A DNA stretch of 64,000 bases, taken from Cohnella hashimotonis (GTDB lineage: Bacteria; Bacillota; Bacilli; Paenibacillales; Paenibacillaceae). The notes under the pieces were generated by a model. That model did not search any database. It had not been told where the DNA came from and saw only the letters and a list, made by a program, of their open reading frames with translations. The stretch covers positions 8,209,501 to 8,273,500 of the forward strand of contig NZ_JAGRPV010000001.1 of assembly GCF_030014955.1 (NCBI RefSeq), given 5' to 3'. A program made the position numbers and the translations under genes. How positions within the stretch are numbered: the first letter of the stretch is position 1; every line of letters starts with the position of its first letter. Positions 1 through 7,544 of the stretch are shown here, one piece after another.

Positions 1-308
1 ATCTCTTTGCCCGACATGGACGAGGGAATGGTGAAATTGCGCTTGTACACGCCGTAATTAAGCGTCGCCCAGCTGGACGGATAGCCGAAGTTCTCGGCTT
101 CGTCCCAATAGGAGGGGACGACGATGTCGTAGCGGGTCGTGCCGCCGTTCGGATAGAAGTCCCAGATGCCGTTCAACGACGCGGATTCCCGCTCTCCGGC
201 CGCCGCTGCCGGCTTCGGGGCCACGGCCGCATAGGCGATCAGCAGACTGCAGCAGATTAGAACCTGTATCAGCCTTGTATAAGCGTTGGTGCTTGTCGAA
301 ATTCCCAT
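1..308 (-). CDS. GH2-type glycosidase (sugar-binding domain), N-terminal part only
   Basis: Only the first 102 codons are in the window; the gene runs off the left edge. The ATG at 308 follows GGAGG eight bases upstream. The protein starts with a Sec signal peptide (hydrophobic core about residues 12-26, AAVAPKPAAAA region) and then shows the jelly-roll entry typical of family 2 glycoside hydrolases: LNGIWDFYP, VVPSYWDE and NYGVYKRNFTIP. Family 2 enzymes remove beta-galactose, beta-glucuronate, beta-mannose or related residues from oligosaccharides. It lies 54 bases after the heparinase-like gene on the same strand, so it is probably the last or next-to-last enzyme of that polysaccharide operon and is secreted. 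The catalytic barrel is outside the window, so substrate and even activity cannot be stated. Confidence 0.75.
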   Translation of the reverse strand, partial: MGISTSTNAYTRLIQVLICCSLLIAYAAVAPKPAAAAGERESASLNGIWDFYPNGGTTRYDIVVPSYWDEAENFGYPSSWATLNYGVYKRNFTIPSSMSGKE

Positions 309-362
309 TATCGAACCTCCTAATTGAGTAGCGGTTCTTTCAAGCGAGAATCGATGTTGCGC

Positions 363-2504
363 TTAAAACAAAGTTCGCTCATAGCCTTGCGGGTTTACGT
401 CGATCCGGTACCGGACGCCGCTTGCATTCTCAAGCTCGATTGCGACGACGAGCGCCTCTTCGTCGATTCGGCACGCGACGCAGCGCCAGCCGGGATCCCC
501 TGCGTCGTGCGGCGCGACGATGGCGACGATGCCCGCGGTGCCGCCGGCAGCAATATCCGCCCGCAGCGCAGGCGTCTCGTACTTGGTTCCGTAGCTGTCG
601 GAACGGTACCCGGTTACGGCCGAGACGGCGGGGGCCTCGCAAGCGCCGCTAAAATGCCAGCTCATTCGAAGTCTTGCATCCCTCCCTTCAGGATTGATGA
701 AATAAGCAAATCCGCCCTCCGCCTCGCTCACCGTCGTATCCCGGTGCAGGTAAAAGTGCTGCGCCAGGCGATGGCTGTCCGAAGCGATCAGCCAATCGAC
801 GAGAATGAGCGCGTCCAGCTGCCGGTCCGCGATCAGCCACCGGCGATGCGTCACGGGATCTGGCAGGCGCCGGTAGCCGTCGTGGGAGGCGTCCAGCAAG
901 GTGTAATCGGCCCGATGCAGGGACCGGTGGAGCGTGACTTCCGCCTCGCGGTCCGCCCAGCGCTGGCTGGATATATACTCCGTCTGGTCGAGGCCATCGA
1001 CCGCAATTGTGTTGTGCGCCTTCGTTCCTTTAAAATAGCGCCTGTCGGCGCTTTCCTCGTACGTGTACCTGCCGTTATCCAGGAACACGGCATGTCCCCG
1101 ATAAAACCATTCGAGCTGCAGCGCGTCGGCATGTCCGTGCGCGCCGCCCAGCGGGGCGGCATCGAACAGCAGATAATGCTGCGGATCGCGCAGAACATGG
1201 TAGCCGGCATGCGGGAAAACCCGGTACGAGAGACCGGCACCCGAACCGCCAGCAACGAAGCCGCCGATATCCAAGCCGCCAGCAACGGCTCCAGCACCAG
1301 ATCCGTCGGCATCCGCGCCGCCGACACCCGACTCGCCAGCACTGGAGCCACCGGCATCCGACCCGTCAGCCCCCGAGCTGCCGGCATCCGACCCGCCAGC
1401 ACCTGAACTGCCAGCCCCCGACCCGTCAGCCCCCGAGCTGCCCACACCTGCACGATCCTCGCCTTCGCGCCCCAATCCGCCTGCGACCATGGCCGGACCG
1501 GCGATCCAGACATCCTCCCAGTCGGGCTCGCCCCGCGCCCGCAGCGCGTTGTCTTCCAGCACCTCGCCGAGCAGCGCCAGCATGCGCGCTCCCCAGCGGT
1601 TGCAGTCCGAGTCCGACAGCGGGCTCGAGCTGCCGTCCGGCCGGATCGTCGCGGCGGCGAAGTCCGCCATGGCGGCCAGCCGCGCGCGATAGGCGTCAGG
1701 GAAGCGGTCGCCCGTCTTCCGGGCGAGCAGATAAGGGAGCGCGAAGCATTCGATCGCCGCGTTGTGATAGTGAACGGCCAGCTCCGTCTGGACGCCATCC
1801 TCGCCGACCTGCCGCAGGATGCACAGCTCCAGGCGCTCCAGGGCCAGCTGCCGCCAAAAGGCGGCGCGCGGATGCTCGCTCAGCAATACGGAGATCGCGT
1901 GCAGCCCCTGCATGTGCATGATGGCGTGGTTGATCGACGGATCGCCCAGATATGCGGCGAGATACGCGGCATGCGCGGCGAGCGCCTCCTCGAACTGCGC
2001 CAGACACAACGCATCCCGGCGCCACACCGGCTCCATGCAGGCATAAGCGAAAATCCAGGAGAGCGGGCGCACGCCCGTCTCCAGCAGACGCCAAGGGCCC
2101 GGCTTCTGAAAATAAGCCGCTTCTTCGTAAGCCTCGCCGCACGGGGCGGGGCAGCTCCGGATCCACGCCGCCAGCTGCGCCGCGGCATCCGTCGCATACG
2201 CCTCGTTGCCCGTCAGCAGATATGCTTTTCCCATCGCTCGCAGGTGGCCGTGCCGGTTGAGCACCCACGTGAATTCGGGGTCGCGCGAGGGATTGCGCAT
2301 CCAATCGATCGGCGTCCCGAGGTCGACCCATTCGCCGGACAGCATCGAGAAGGGGACGCGGAATTGGCCCCGTCTGGCGCGATCCGCGGTCTCCAACGCT
2401 TCCGCCGCCCCCGCCGGGTGGCCCGCCGCATAGGCCGTAGCCGCCTGCTTCAATTCGTCGAACGTCAGATAGTAGCCGTTCGCAGGGCCCATCGTCGTCG
2501 GCAT
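363..2504 (-). CDS. heparinase II/III-like polysaccharide lyase
   Basis: Protein of 713 residues of the heparinase II/III superfamily (PL12/15/17/21-like), which cleaves uronic-acid polysaccharides by beta-elimination. The N-terminal half (about 30-330) is the alpha-helical toroid (NHAIMHMQGLHAIS, AVHYHNAAIECF); the C-terminal half is the beta-sheet domain with conserved GAHGHADALQLEWFYRGH and GTKAHNTIAVDG. No signal peptide is visible, so it probably acts on imported oligosaccharides. Start: a GTG at 2513 sits one base after AGGAG, whereas the ATG at 2504 has that site ten bases upstream, so 2504 is preferred. It begins 13 bases after the upstream permease stop, in the same operon. Odd feature: between the two domains (residues about 357-425) lies a Gly/Ser/Ala/Asp-only linker encoded by a degenerate minisatellite. 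Exact substrate (heparin, alginate oligomers, other) cannot be read from sequence. Confidence 0.85.
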   Translation of the reverse strand: MPTTMGPANGYYLTFDELKQAATAYAAGHPAGAAEALETADRARRGQFRVPFSMLSGEWVDLGTPIDWMRNPSRDPEFTWVLNRHGHLRAMGKAYLLTGNEAYATDAAAQLAAWIRSCPAPCGEAYEEAAYFQKPGPWRLLETGVRPLSWIFAYACMEPVWRRDALCLAQFEEALAAHAAYLAAYLGDPSINHAIMHMQGLHAISVLLSEHPRAAFWRQLALERLELCILRQVGEDGVQTELAVHYHNAAIECFALPYLLARKTGDRFPDAYRARLAAMADFAAATIRPDGSSSPLSDSDCNRWGARMLALLGEVLEDNALRARGEPDWEDVWIAGPAMVAGGLGREGEDRAGVGSSGADGSGAGSSGAGGSDAGSSGADGSDAGGSSAGESGVGGADADGSGAGAVAGGLDIGGFVAGGSGAGLSYRVFPHAGYHVLRDPQHYLLFDAAPLGGAHGHADALQLEWFYRGHAVFLDNGRYTYEESADRRYFKGTKAHNTIAVDGLDQTEYISSQRWADREAEVTLHRSLHRADYTLLDASHDGYRRLPDPVTHRRWLIADRQLDALILVDWLIASDSHRLAQHFYLHRDTTVSEAEGGFAYFINPEGRDARLRMSWHFSGACEAPAVSAVTGYRSDSYGTKYETPALRADIAAGGTAGIVAIVAPHDAGDPGWRCVACRIDEEALVVAIELENASGVRYRIDVNPQGYERTLF
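1255..1442 (-). repeat. GC-rich minisatellite encoding a Gly/Ser/Asp linker
   Basis: Imperfect repeats of short GCC/GAC-rich units inside the heparinase-like gene; the block CCGACCCGTCAGCCCCCGAG occurs at about 1369-1388 and again at 1429-1448 region. Translated it gives a run of GSSGADGSGAG-like residues between the alpha-helical and beta-sheet domains. Such a linker is not part of the known fold and probably expands and contracts by slippage. Confidence 0.7.
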
Positions 2505-2517
2505 GTTCTTCACGCTC

Positions 2518-3363
2518 CTATCCCTTCACCGAACCGGCCGTAACCTGGACGAAGGATTTGTTGGCGAGCAAATAAACCAGCAGCAGCGGCAGCAGCGAGA
2601 TGCAGGCGCCCGCCAGCATCAGATCGGTCTGCATGGCGGCGGATACGCCGTACCGCAGGTTGGCGAGTCCGACCGTTAGCGTCTGCAGCTTGGGATTCGT
2701 CATCGTGAAGACGGAGGGGAGGATGTACTCGTTCCAGGCGCTGCGGAAGACGAACAGTCCGGCGACGCCGAGCCCCGGCTTCAACAAGGGGAGGATGACC
2801 GATCGGAAGGTGCGGAAAAAGCCGCTGCCGTCGATCATGGCCGCCTCGTCCAGATCGCGCGGGATCGCGCGCATGAAGCTCGCGAGCATGAAGTACGTGC
2901 CGGCATGCCCGGCGATCAGGATCAGGACGACGCCCCACAGCGTGCGGTGCAGGCCGATCGCGACCATCAGGTCGAACTGCGGCTTGAGCACGACGGCGCC
3001 GATCGAGATGAACATCGTCGAGGCCTGGACGGCGATCGCCAGTCTTTTGCCGGGAAAATCGCGCCGGTCTGCCGCATAGGCCGCCATGGACGCGACGATC
3101 AGGGTGCCGACGGTCGCCGCTACGCTGACAAACAAGCTGTTCCAGGAGAAGCGCGCGAAGTTGGCGCCTTTCCACGCCTGGGAATAATTCGCGAATTGCC
3201 AGCGCGCGGGCCAGAACGAGCCGCCGCCGTTCAGCTCCGCGTTCGTCTTGAACGAGCCGAGCACGGCCATGAGGACCGGATAGAGGATGACGGCGGCCAC
3301 GAGCAAGAGAAATACCCCGGCCAGCACGCTCGCCCCCGAAGGCCGCTTGGACCATCTGTTCAT
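2518..3363 (-). CDS. carbohydrate ABC transporter permease, LplC/MalG type
   Basis: Inner-membrane permease of 281 residues for sugar or oligosaccharide import (CUT1 family, MalG-like half). Six predicted membrane segments; the cytoplasmic EAA loop that docks the ATPase reads DEAAMIDGSGFFRTF followed by ILPLLKPG. The ATG at 3363 (MNRWSKRP) is chosen because it follows GAAAGGG by about ten bases and 16 bases after the stop of the partner permease; an in-frame ATG 48 bases upstream would overlap that gene. It pairs with the MalF-type permease immediately upstream and the binding protein before that. No ATP-binding subunit is encoded nearby, which is usual for these operons; a shared MsmX-type ATPase is assumed. 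Substrate presumably an oligosaccharide released by the lyase. Confidence 0.9.
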   Translation of the reverse strand: MNRWSKRPSGASVLAGVFLLLVAAVILYPVLMAVLGSFKTNAELNGGGSFWPARWQFANYSQAWKGANFARFSWNSLFVSVAATVGTLIVASMAAYAADRRDFPGKRLAIAVQASTMFISIGAVVLKPQFDLMVAIGLHRTLWGVVLILIAGHAGTYFMLASFMRAIPRDLDEAAMIDGSGFFRTFRSVILPLLKPGLGVAGLFVFRSAWNEYILPSVFTMTNPKLQTLTVGLANLRYGVSAAMQTDLMLAGACISLLPLLLVYLLANKSFVQVTAGSVKG

Positions 3364-3379
3364 CGGCGATACGCCCTTT

Positions 3380-4273
3380 CTAATAAAGCGAGTTGAGTTT
3401 TTTGGACGCATAGAAGTAGATCAGCGTGACGGCGCCGATCAGCAAGGCCGCGGCGAAGCCCACGGCGCTGCCGTAGCCGTATTGCTGCACCTCCGCGGTG
3501 GTCGATGCGACGGAAAAAAACATTTTGTACACGTACAGGAACATGACGTCGGTCTTGCCGAACGGCCCGCCCTGCGTGAGCACCATGATGCTCTCGTAGC
3601 CCTTGAGGGAGACGGTGATGGCGAGCAGCATGACCATCTGCAATACGGGTCCCAGCATGGGGATCGTAATGTAGAAAAACTGCTGGGCGGGGCGGGCGCC
3701 GTCGATGGATGCGCTCTCGTAGATGTCGCGGGGGATGCCCTGCAGGCCGGCGAGGAACAGCAGCATGTAGTTGCCCACCGCGCCCCAGATCGCAATCAGA
3801 ATCATCGTCAGCATGGCGTAGTTCGCGCCCAGCCACTCAACGCCGCGCGACAAGCCGATCTGCTGCAGCAGCTGATTAAGCATGCCGTTGTAGGAGTTGA
3901 AGATGACGTAGAAAACGATGGACATGACGGATGCGCTCAGCACCGTCGGCATGAAGAAGATCGTCTTGAACAGTCCCGCGCCCCGCATACGGCGGTTGAG
4001 CAGGACGGCCAGCAGCAACGACAGCGGGAGCGTCACGAGGAGCTTGCCGCCGGCGTATACCAGCGTGTTGGTCACGGCGTTCCAGAAGCGCTCGTCGCGG
4101 TACAGCCTTTCAAAGTTGTAAAGCCCGACGAACTTGGGCGTGCCGTAGCCCGCGTACTCGTAGAACATGTAGCGGATCGCCCAGAAAATCGGATAGATGC
4201 CGAGCACGAGCGTGAGCAGCAGGCTGGGGAGGGTGAAAGCGACGGCCTCCAGTTTGATGCGGGTTCGATGCAT
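3380..4273 (-). CDS. carbohydrate ABC transporter permease, MalF/UgpA type
   Basis: Permease of 297 residues, first membrane subunit of the same sugar importer. It opens with a membrane segment (LPSLLLTLVLGIYPIFWAI) and carries the EAA motif ESASIDGARPAQQFF ending in ITIPMLGP, which contacts the ATPase. TM helices alternate as expected for CUT1 permeases, and the C-terminal LTQGGPFGKTDVMFLY segment is typical of the UgpA/MalF subgroup. The ATG at 4273 has GGAAGGAG eight bases upstream. It lies downstream of the binding protein, separated by a terminator-like hairpin, and is followed within 17 bases by the MalG-type permease. Heterodimer with that protein is inferred. Confidence 0.92.
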   Translation of the reverse strand: MHRTRIKLEAVAFTLPSLLLTLVLGIYPIFWAIRYMFYEYAGYGTPKFVGLYNFERLYRDERFWNAVTNTLVYAGGKLLVTLPLSLLLAVLLNRRMRGAGLFKTIFFMPTVLSASVMSIVFYVIFNSYNGMLNQLLQQIGLSRGVEWLGANYAMLTMILIAIWGAVGNYMLLFLAGLQGIPRDIYESASIDGARPAQQFFYITIPMLGPVLQMVMLLAITVSLKGYESIMVLTQGGPFGKTDVMFLYVYKMFFSVASTTAEVQQYGYGSAVGFAAALLIGAVTLIYFYASKKLNSLY

Positions 4274-4299
4274 GTGTGTATCTCCTTCCGGGGGAAAAG

Positions 4300-4337
4300 A
4301 AAGGGGCCCTCAGTCGTTGGCTGACAGGCCCCCCTTT
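4300..4337 (-). terminator. hairpin between binding-protein gene and permease genes
   Basis: On the minus strand an inverted repeat (AAAGGGG against CCCCTTT with an inner TCAG/CTGA pairing) followed by TTTCTTTTCC. It lies directly after the sugar-binding protein gene. Such partial terminators commonly give high binding-protein and lower permease expression. Confidence 0.6.
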
Positions 4338-4350
4338 GCGGCAGTGCGGA

Positions 4351-5784
4351 TTACTTCGCGAGCGTGCCTTGCAGCTGGCTCAGGTTGAAGTCGGACATCG
4401 GCTCGGCCTTCACTTCGCCGGCCGCCTTGGCCTTATCGAGCGCGGCGTTGTATCTGGCGTTCAGATCCTTGATGACGGCATCCAGGTCTCCGCCGACGAG
4501 AATGTACTTGATGAACGCTTCCTGATAGCCCATGCCTTCGATCGCGACGATCGGCACCGGCGGGATGATCGCGTCGAACTTGGTAGGCATGAAGCCGTCG
4601 ATGCCGTTGATCTCAGGCTTGCCGGCCTTCGCGAGCACGGAAGGCACGACGGAGATGCCGACGCCGTCCTCTTGGTACGATTTAAGCACTTCGTCGCTGT
4701 ACATCCACTCCATAAATTTCCATGCTTCTTCCTTATGCTCCGATTTAGGGCTGAGGCCGATGAAGATGCCTGCGTTGCCGACGGGCACGATGCCTTGCTG
4801 CTGGCCGTCGATTGTTGGCGGCAGCGCCGAGGCCCACTTGATCTTCGCGGGGAACTGGTTCTTGTAGACGAGCGGCTCGGAGGCGGTCGAGATGTACATC
4901 CCGATCTTGCCCTCCGCGAATTGCGCGCGCAGCGGATCGATATCGAGCTGCTCTACGCCGGGGATGAAGCTGCCGTCCACCTTCATCTGACGGTAGGCTT
5001 CGATGATCGGCTTCAACTGCGCAAATTCGAAGGCGCCTTTCTTGTAGTCGTAGCCGCTGCTGCCCATGCCGCTAAGCATCCCGATCGGATCGGCGAAGCG
5101 GAGGCCCGAGCCGGTGCTCTTCAGGTTGCCCGCGATACCGTAAGCGCCGTCGGCTTTGCCCGCCGCGGTCAGCTTTTTCGCGACGTCGATCATCTCCTGC
5201 AGCGTCTTCGGCGGCTCCTTGATGCCGGCCTTCTCGAACAGCTCCACGTTGTAGATCAGGCGCTGGGTCGTTCCGTAGTTCGGCAGCGTATACGTCTTGC
5301 CGCCGATCTGGTTCACGCCCTCGCGGAGCAGCGAGCCGAAACGCTCCTTCATGTCGGGCGTCAGCCTGTCGTCGAGCGGCGCGAGATACCCCTTTTTCAC
5401 GAACACGCTCAGGCTCGGGAGGCCGTTGACGCGGACGATGTCCGGCGCCTGGTTCGACGCGAAGGCGATGTCCAGCTGCTGGTCGTAGTTTTCCGCCATG
5501 ATGTTGACTTCGACCTGGATATTGTCCTTGTTCGTCTCGTTGTACCGGGCGATCTCCGCCTTGATATGGTCGGTCGCGCCGCGGTCCGGCGTCCAAAAGT
5601 TCAGCTTGACCGGCTCGGCTTGCGACGCCGCAGGCGAAGCTGACGCCGATCCGGACGCCGCGCCGGTCCCGGATGCTGCGCTCGAGGCGGAAGGCGATGC
5701 GTTTCCTCCATTGCTGCCGCCGCAGGCGGCCAGGCTCGACGCCAGAATTCCCGTGAGCGCGATCCCTAACCATTTTCTAGCCAT
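4351..5784 (-). CDS. extracellular sugar-binding lipoprotein (family 1 SBP)
   Basis: Lipoprotein of 477 residues that captures an oligosaccharide outside the membrane and hands it to the two permeases downstream. The first 20 residues form a lipoprotein signal with lipobox LAAC (Cys21 would be lipidated), followed by a Gly/Ser/Ala-rich tether to about residue 60. The rest has the two-lobe family 1 pattern: VKLNFWTPDRG, DIVRVNGLPSLSVFVKKG, LAPLDDRLTPD, YNVELFEKAGI and AWKFMEWMYSDEV. The ATG at 5784 has GGGGAG eight bases upstream; the reading frame is open further upstream but that part lies inside the regulator gene. It is the first gene after the regulator pair, separated by 146 bases with its own likely promoter. 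Confidence 0.93.
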   Translation of the reverse strand: MARKWLGIALTGILASSLAACGGSNGGNASPSASSAASGTGAASGSASASPAASQAEPVKLNFWTPDRGATDHIKAEIARYNETNKDNIQVEVNIMAENYDQQLDIAFASNQAPDIVRVNGLPSLSVFVKKGYLAPLDDRLTPDMKERFGSLLREGVNQIGGKTYTLPNYGTTQRLIYNVELFEKAGIKEPPKTLQEMIDVAKKLTAAGKADGAYGIAGNLKSTGSGLRFADPIGMLSGMGSSGYDYKKGAFEFAQLKPIIEAYRQMKVDGSFIPGVEQLDIDPLRAQFAEGKIGMYISTASEPLVYKNQFPAKIKWASALPPTIDGQQQGIVPVGNAGIFIGLSPKSEHKEEAWKFMEWMYSDEVLKSYQEDGVGISVVPSVLAKAGKPEINGIDGFMPTKFDAIIPPVPIVAIEGMGYQEAFIKYILVGGDLDAVIKDLNARYNAALDKAKAAGEVKAEPMSDFNLSQLQGTLAK

Positions 5785-5858
5785 ACTGTTCTCCCCTTCT
5801 TGATTGATCCGTTGGTAGCGGGGCCCGAGCATCCGCGGGTGACTCGCGGCCCCTCTGA

Positions 5859-5927
5859 TACAAACAATAACAGCGCGCGCGGAAACGGGGAGGAGGGGTA
5901 AACGCGAATCGAGAGGGGGAAAAACGA
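5859..5927 (-). promoter_or_regulatory. candidate AraC-type operator and promoter for the binding-protein gene
   Basis: Upstream of the binding-protein gene, read on the minus strand, CGTTTTTCCCCCTC and CGTTTACCCCTCC form a direct repeat with 22-base spacing (plus-strand 5913-5926 and 5893-5904), with a third partial copy CGTTTCCGC. Two direct half-sites about two helical turns apart are typical of AraC-family activators such as the YesN-type regulator encoded next door. A possible -10 TTGTAT is at 5859-5864. Inference only. Confidence 0.3.
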
Positions 5928-5930
5928 CGA

Positions 5931-7544
5931 TTATCCTAAAATGCGCTGCCTGTATTCCGAGGGCGTGACGCCCGTATGCTTCTTGAACGCATCGCTGAAG
6001 TAAACGCGGTCCTCGTAGCCCACCATGGCCGCGATCTCCTGCACCTGCTTGCCTTCGGCGAGCAGCTCCTTGGCCCGGCCCATCCGTTCGGCGATGATGA
6101 ACTGCGCGACGGTGAAGCCGGTTTGCTTTTTGAACAGGTTGGCAAAGTAGCTGGTGCTGAGGCATGCCAGTCTTGCGAGCGACTGCACGGTGAGAGACTC
6201 TTGCAGGTGCGTGCGGATATAGGCGACCGAACGCTGGATGTCCGCCTCCGATTCGTGGGTCCGTTCGGCGGCGATCCGGTCGCAGACGGCGGCGCACAGG
6301 CGATCGAGCGTCTCCTTCCAGGCGGCCAGCGTACGCGGCGCCTCGGCGCGCAGCGACCGGAGCTCGCTCGCCGCCCGGGCGCGCGCGTCCGCGTCCTTGC
6401 CGGCAGCCGCCGCGAGGACGTCATACAGCGCCTCCGCCAGCTTGAGAAAGGCGGCGGCGGTCCCGTCGGGATCGACCTGCGTGCGCTTGTCGTCGAACCC
6501 GGCGTAAATCGCGCTTAACGCTTCGAGAGCGCGCGTCTTGTTGCCGGCGCGCGCGTACAGCAGCAGCTCCTTTTCGCTATCGGACGAGTAGGGCTCGACC
6601 TCCGCCGGGCGGTCGGCCAGGTCCGCGTAGCGGAACACGCTGTTGCCGCCGGAGAAAAAGCTGTAGGACAACGCGGCGAGCGCGTGGCGGTACGATTCGG
6701 GGAGCTCTCTGACCCCGGGCGCCGGCGACCCGACGCCGATCGAGACGGTATGGCGCGAATACCGCTCGACGTGCTCTCTGCACAGCTCGGCCAGCTGGCC
6801 CGGCGCGTCGGCTTCCGGACCGGCGTTCACGATCAGCGCGAACCGGCTCAGACCGTCGCGGACGACGATGCCCCGGGTCGCTTGGGCAACGGTCTCCTCC
6901 AAAATGTTGGACAGCGAGAAGCGGGCGAGCTCGATGTCCAGAATGCCGCCCGATGCGACGGACGGCTCGGCGCCGTCGATCTCGACGGCCAGGACGACGA
7001 AGTCCGCCATCGCCAGCGGCAGCTGCAGGAAGTCCCAGCGCTTGGCCGTCTGCTCGGGCGTCGAGGCGAAGCGGAGCAGCAGCTGCACGAATTCCTGCCG
7101 GAGCAGCGGCAGGCTCTCCCGCACGCGGCGCTCCAGGCCGCGTACGCGCGCCGTTTCCTCGCTCTCCGCGACGATGCGTTCCTTCGCCTTGTTTACGACC
7201 GACACGATCTCTTCCGCGAGGAACGGCTTGCTGACGAAGTCGAAGGCGCCGAGCCGCACCGCTTCCTGCGCATACTCGAAGTCGGTATACCCGCTGATGA
7301 GGATGACCTTGCAGGGCCATCCCAGGGCGAGTACGTCCCGGAACAGCTCGATGCCGTTTTTGCGGGGCATCCGGATATCGGTGATCAGGATGTCAGGCTT
7401 GACGCGGCGAATCAGCTCCAGTCCCGCTTCTCCATCCATGGCGGCGCCTGCCGGTTCGATCCCGTGCTCGTCCCAGCGGATATGGTTCATGATCCCGTTG
7501 CATACGATTCTGCTGTCGTCGATGACGCAGAGCTTCGGCTTCAT
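5931..7544 (-). CDS. YesN-type response regulator with AraC DNA-binding domain
   Basis: Response regulator of 537 residues. Receiver domain 1-120 with acidic pair Asp9/Asp10, phosphorylated Asp56 (ILITDIRMP) and Lys at the KPF motif; a poorly conserved middle region (about 130-420); and an AraC-type double helix-turn-helix at about 435-535 (SLARLACLSTSYFANLFKKQ ... EIAAMVGYEDRVYFSDAFKK). It is expected to activate the adjacent sugar-transport and lyase operon when phosphorylated by its partner kinase. Its ATG overlaps the kinase stop codon by four bases (ATGA-type coupling), so the two are translationally linked. Very high GC and long antisense open frames are a by-product of composition. Confidence 0.93.
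   Translation of the reverse strand: MKPKLCVIDDSRIVCNGIMNHIRWDEHGIEPAGAAMDGEAGLELIRRVKPDILITDIRMPRKNGIELFRDVLALGWPCKVILISGYTDFEYAQEAVRLGAFDFVSKPFLAEEIVSVVNKAKERIVAESEETARVRGLERRVRESLPLLRQEFVQLLLRFASTPEQTAKRWDFLQLPLAMADFVVLAVEIDGAEPSVASGGILDIELARFSLSNILEETVAQATRGIVVRDGLSRFALIVNAGPEADAPGQLAELCREHVERYSRHTVSIGVGSPAPGVRELPESYRHALAALSYSFFSGGNSVFRYADLADRPAEVEPYSSDSEKELLLYARAGNKTRALEALSAIYAGFDDKRTQVDPDGTAAAFLKLAEALYDVLAAAAGKDADARARAASELRSLRAEAPRTLAAWKETLDRLCAAVCDRIAAERTHESEADIQRSVAYIRTHLQESLTVQSLARLACLSTSYFANLFKKQTGFTVAQFIIAERMGRAKELLAEGKQVQEIAAMVGYEDRVYFSDAFKKHTGVTPSEYRQRILG

Noticed and set aside
324..1406. 360-residue plus-strand open frame opposite the heparinase-like gene
   Set aside because: Lacks a ribosome binding site and overlaps a conserved lyase gene completely.
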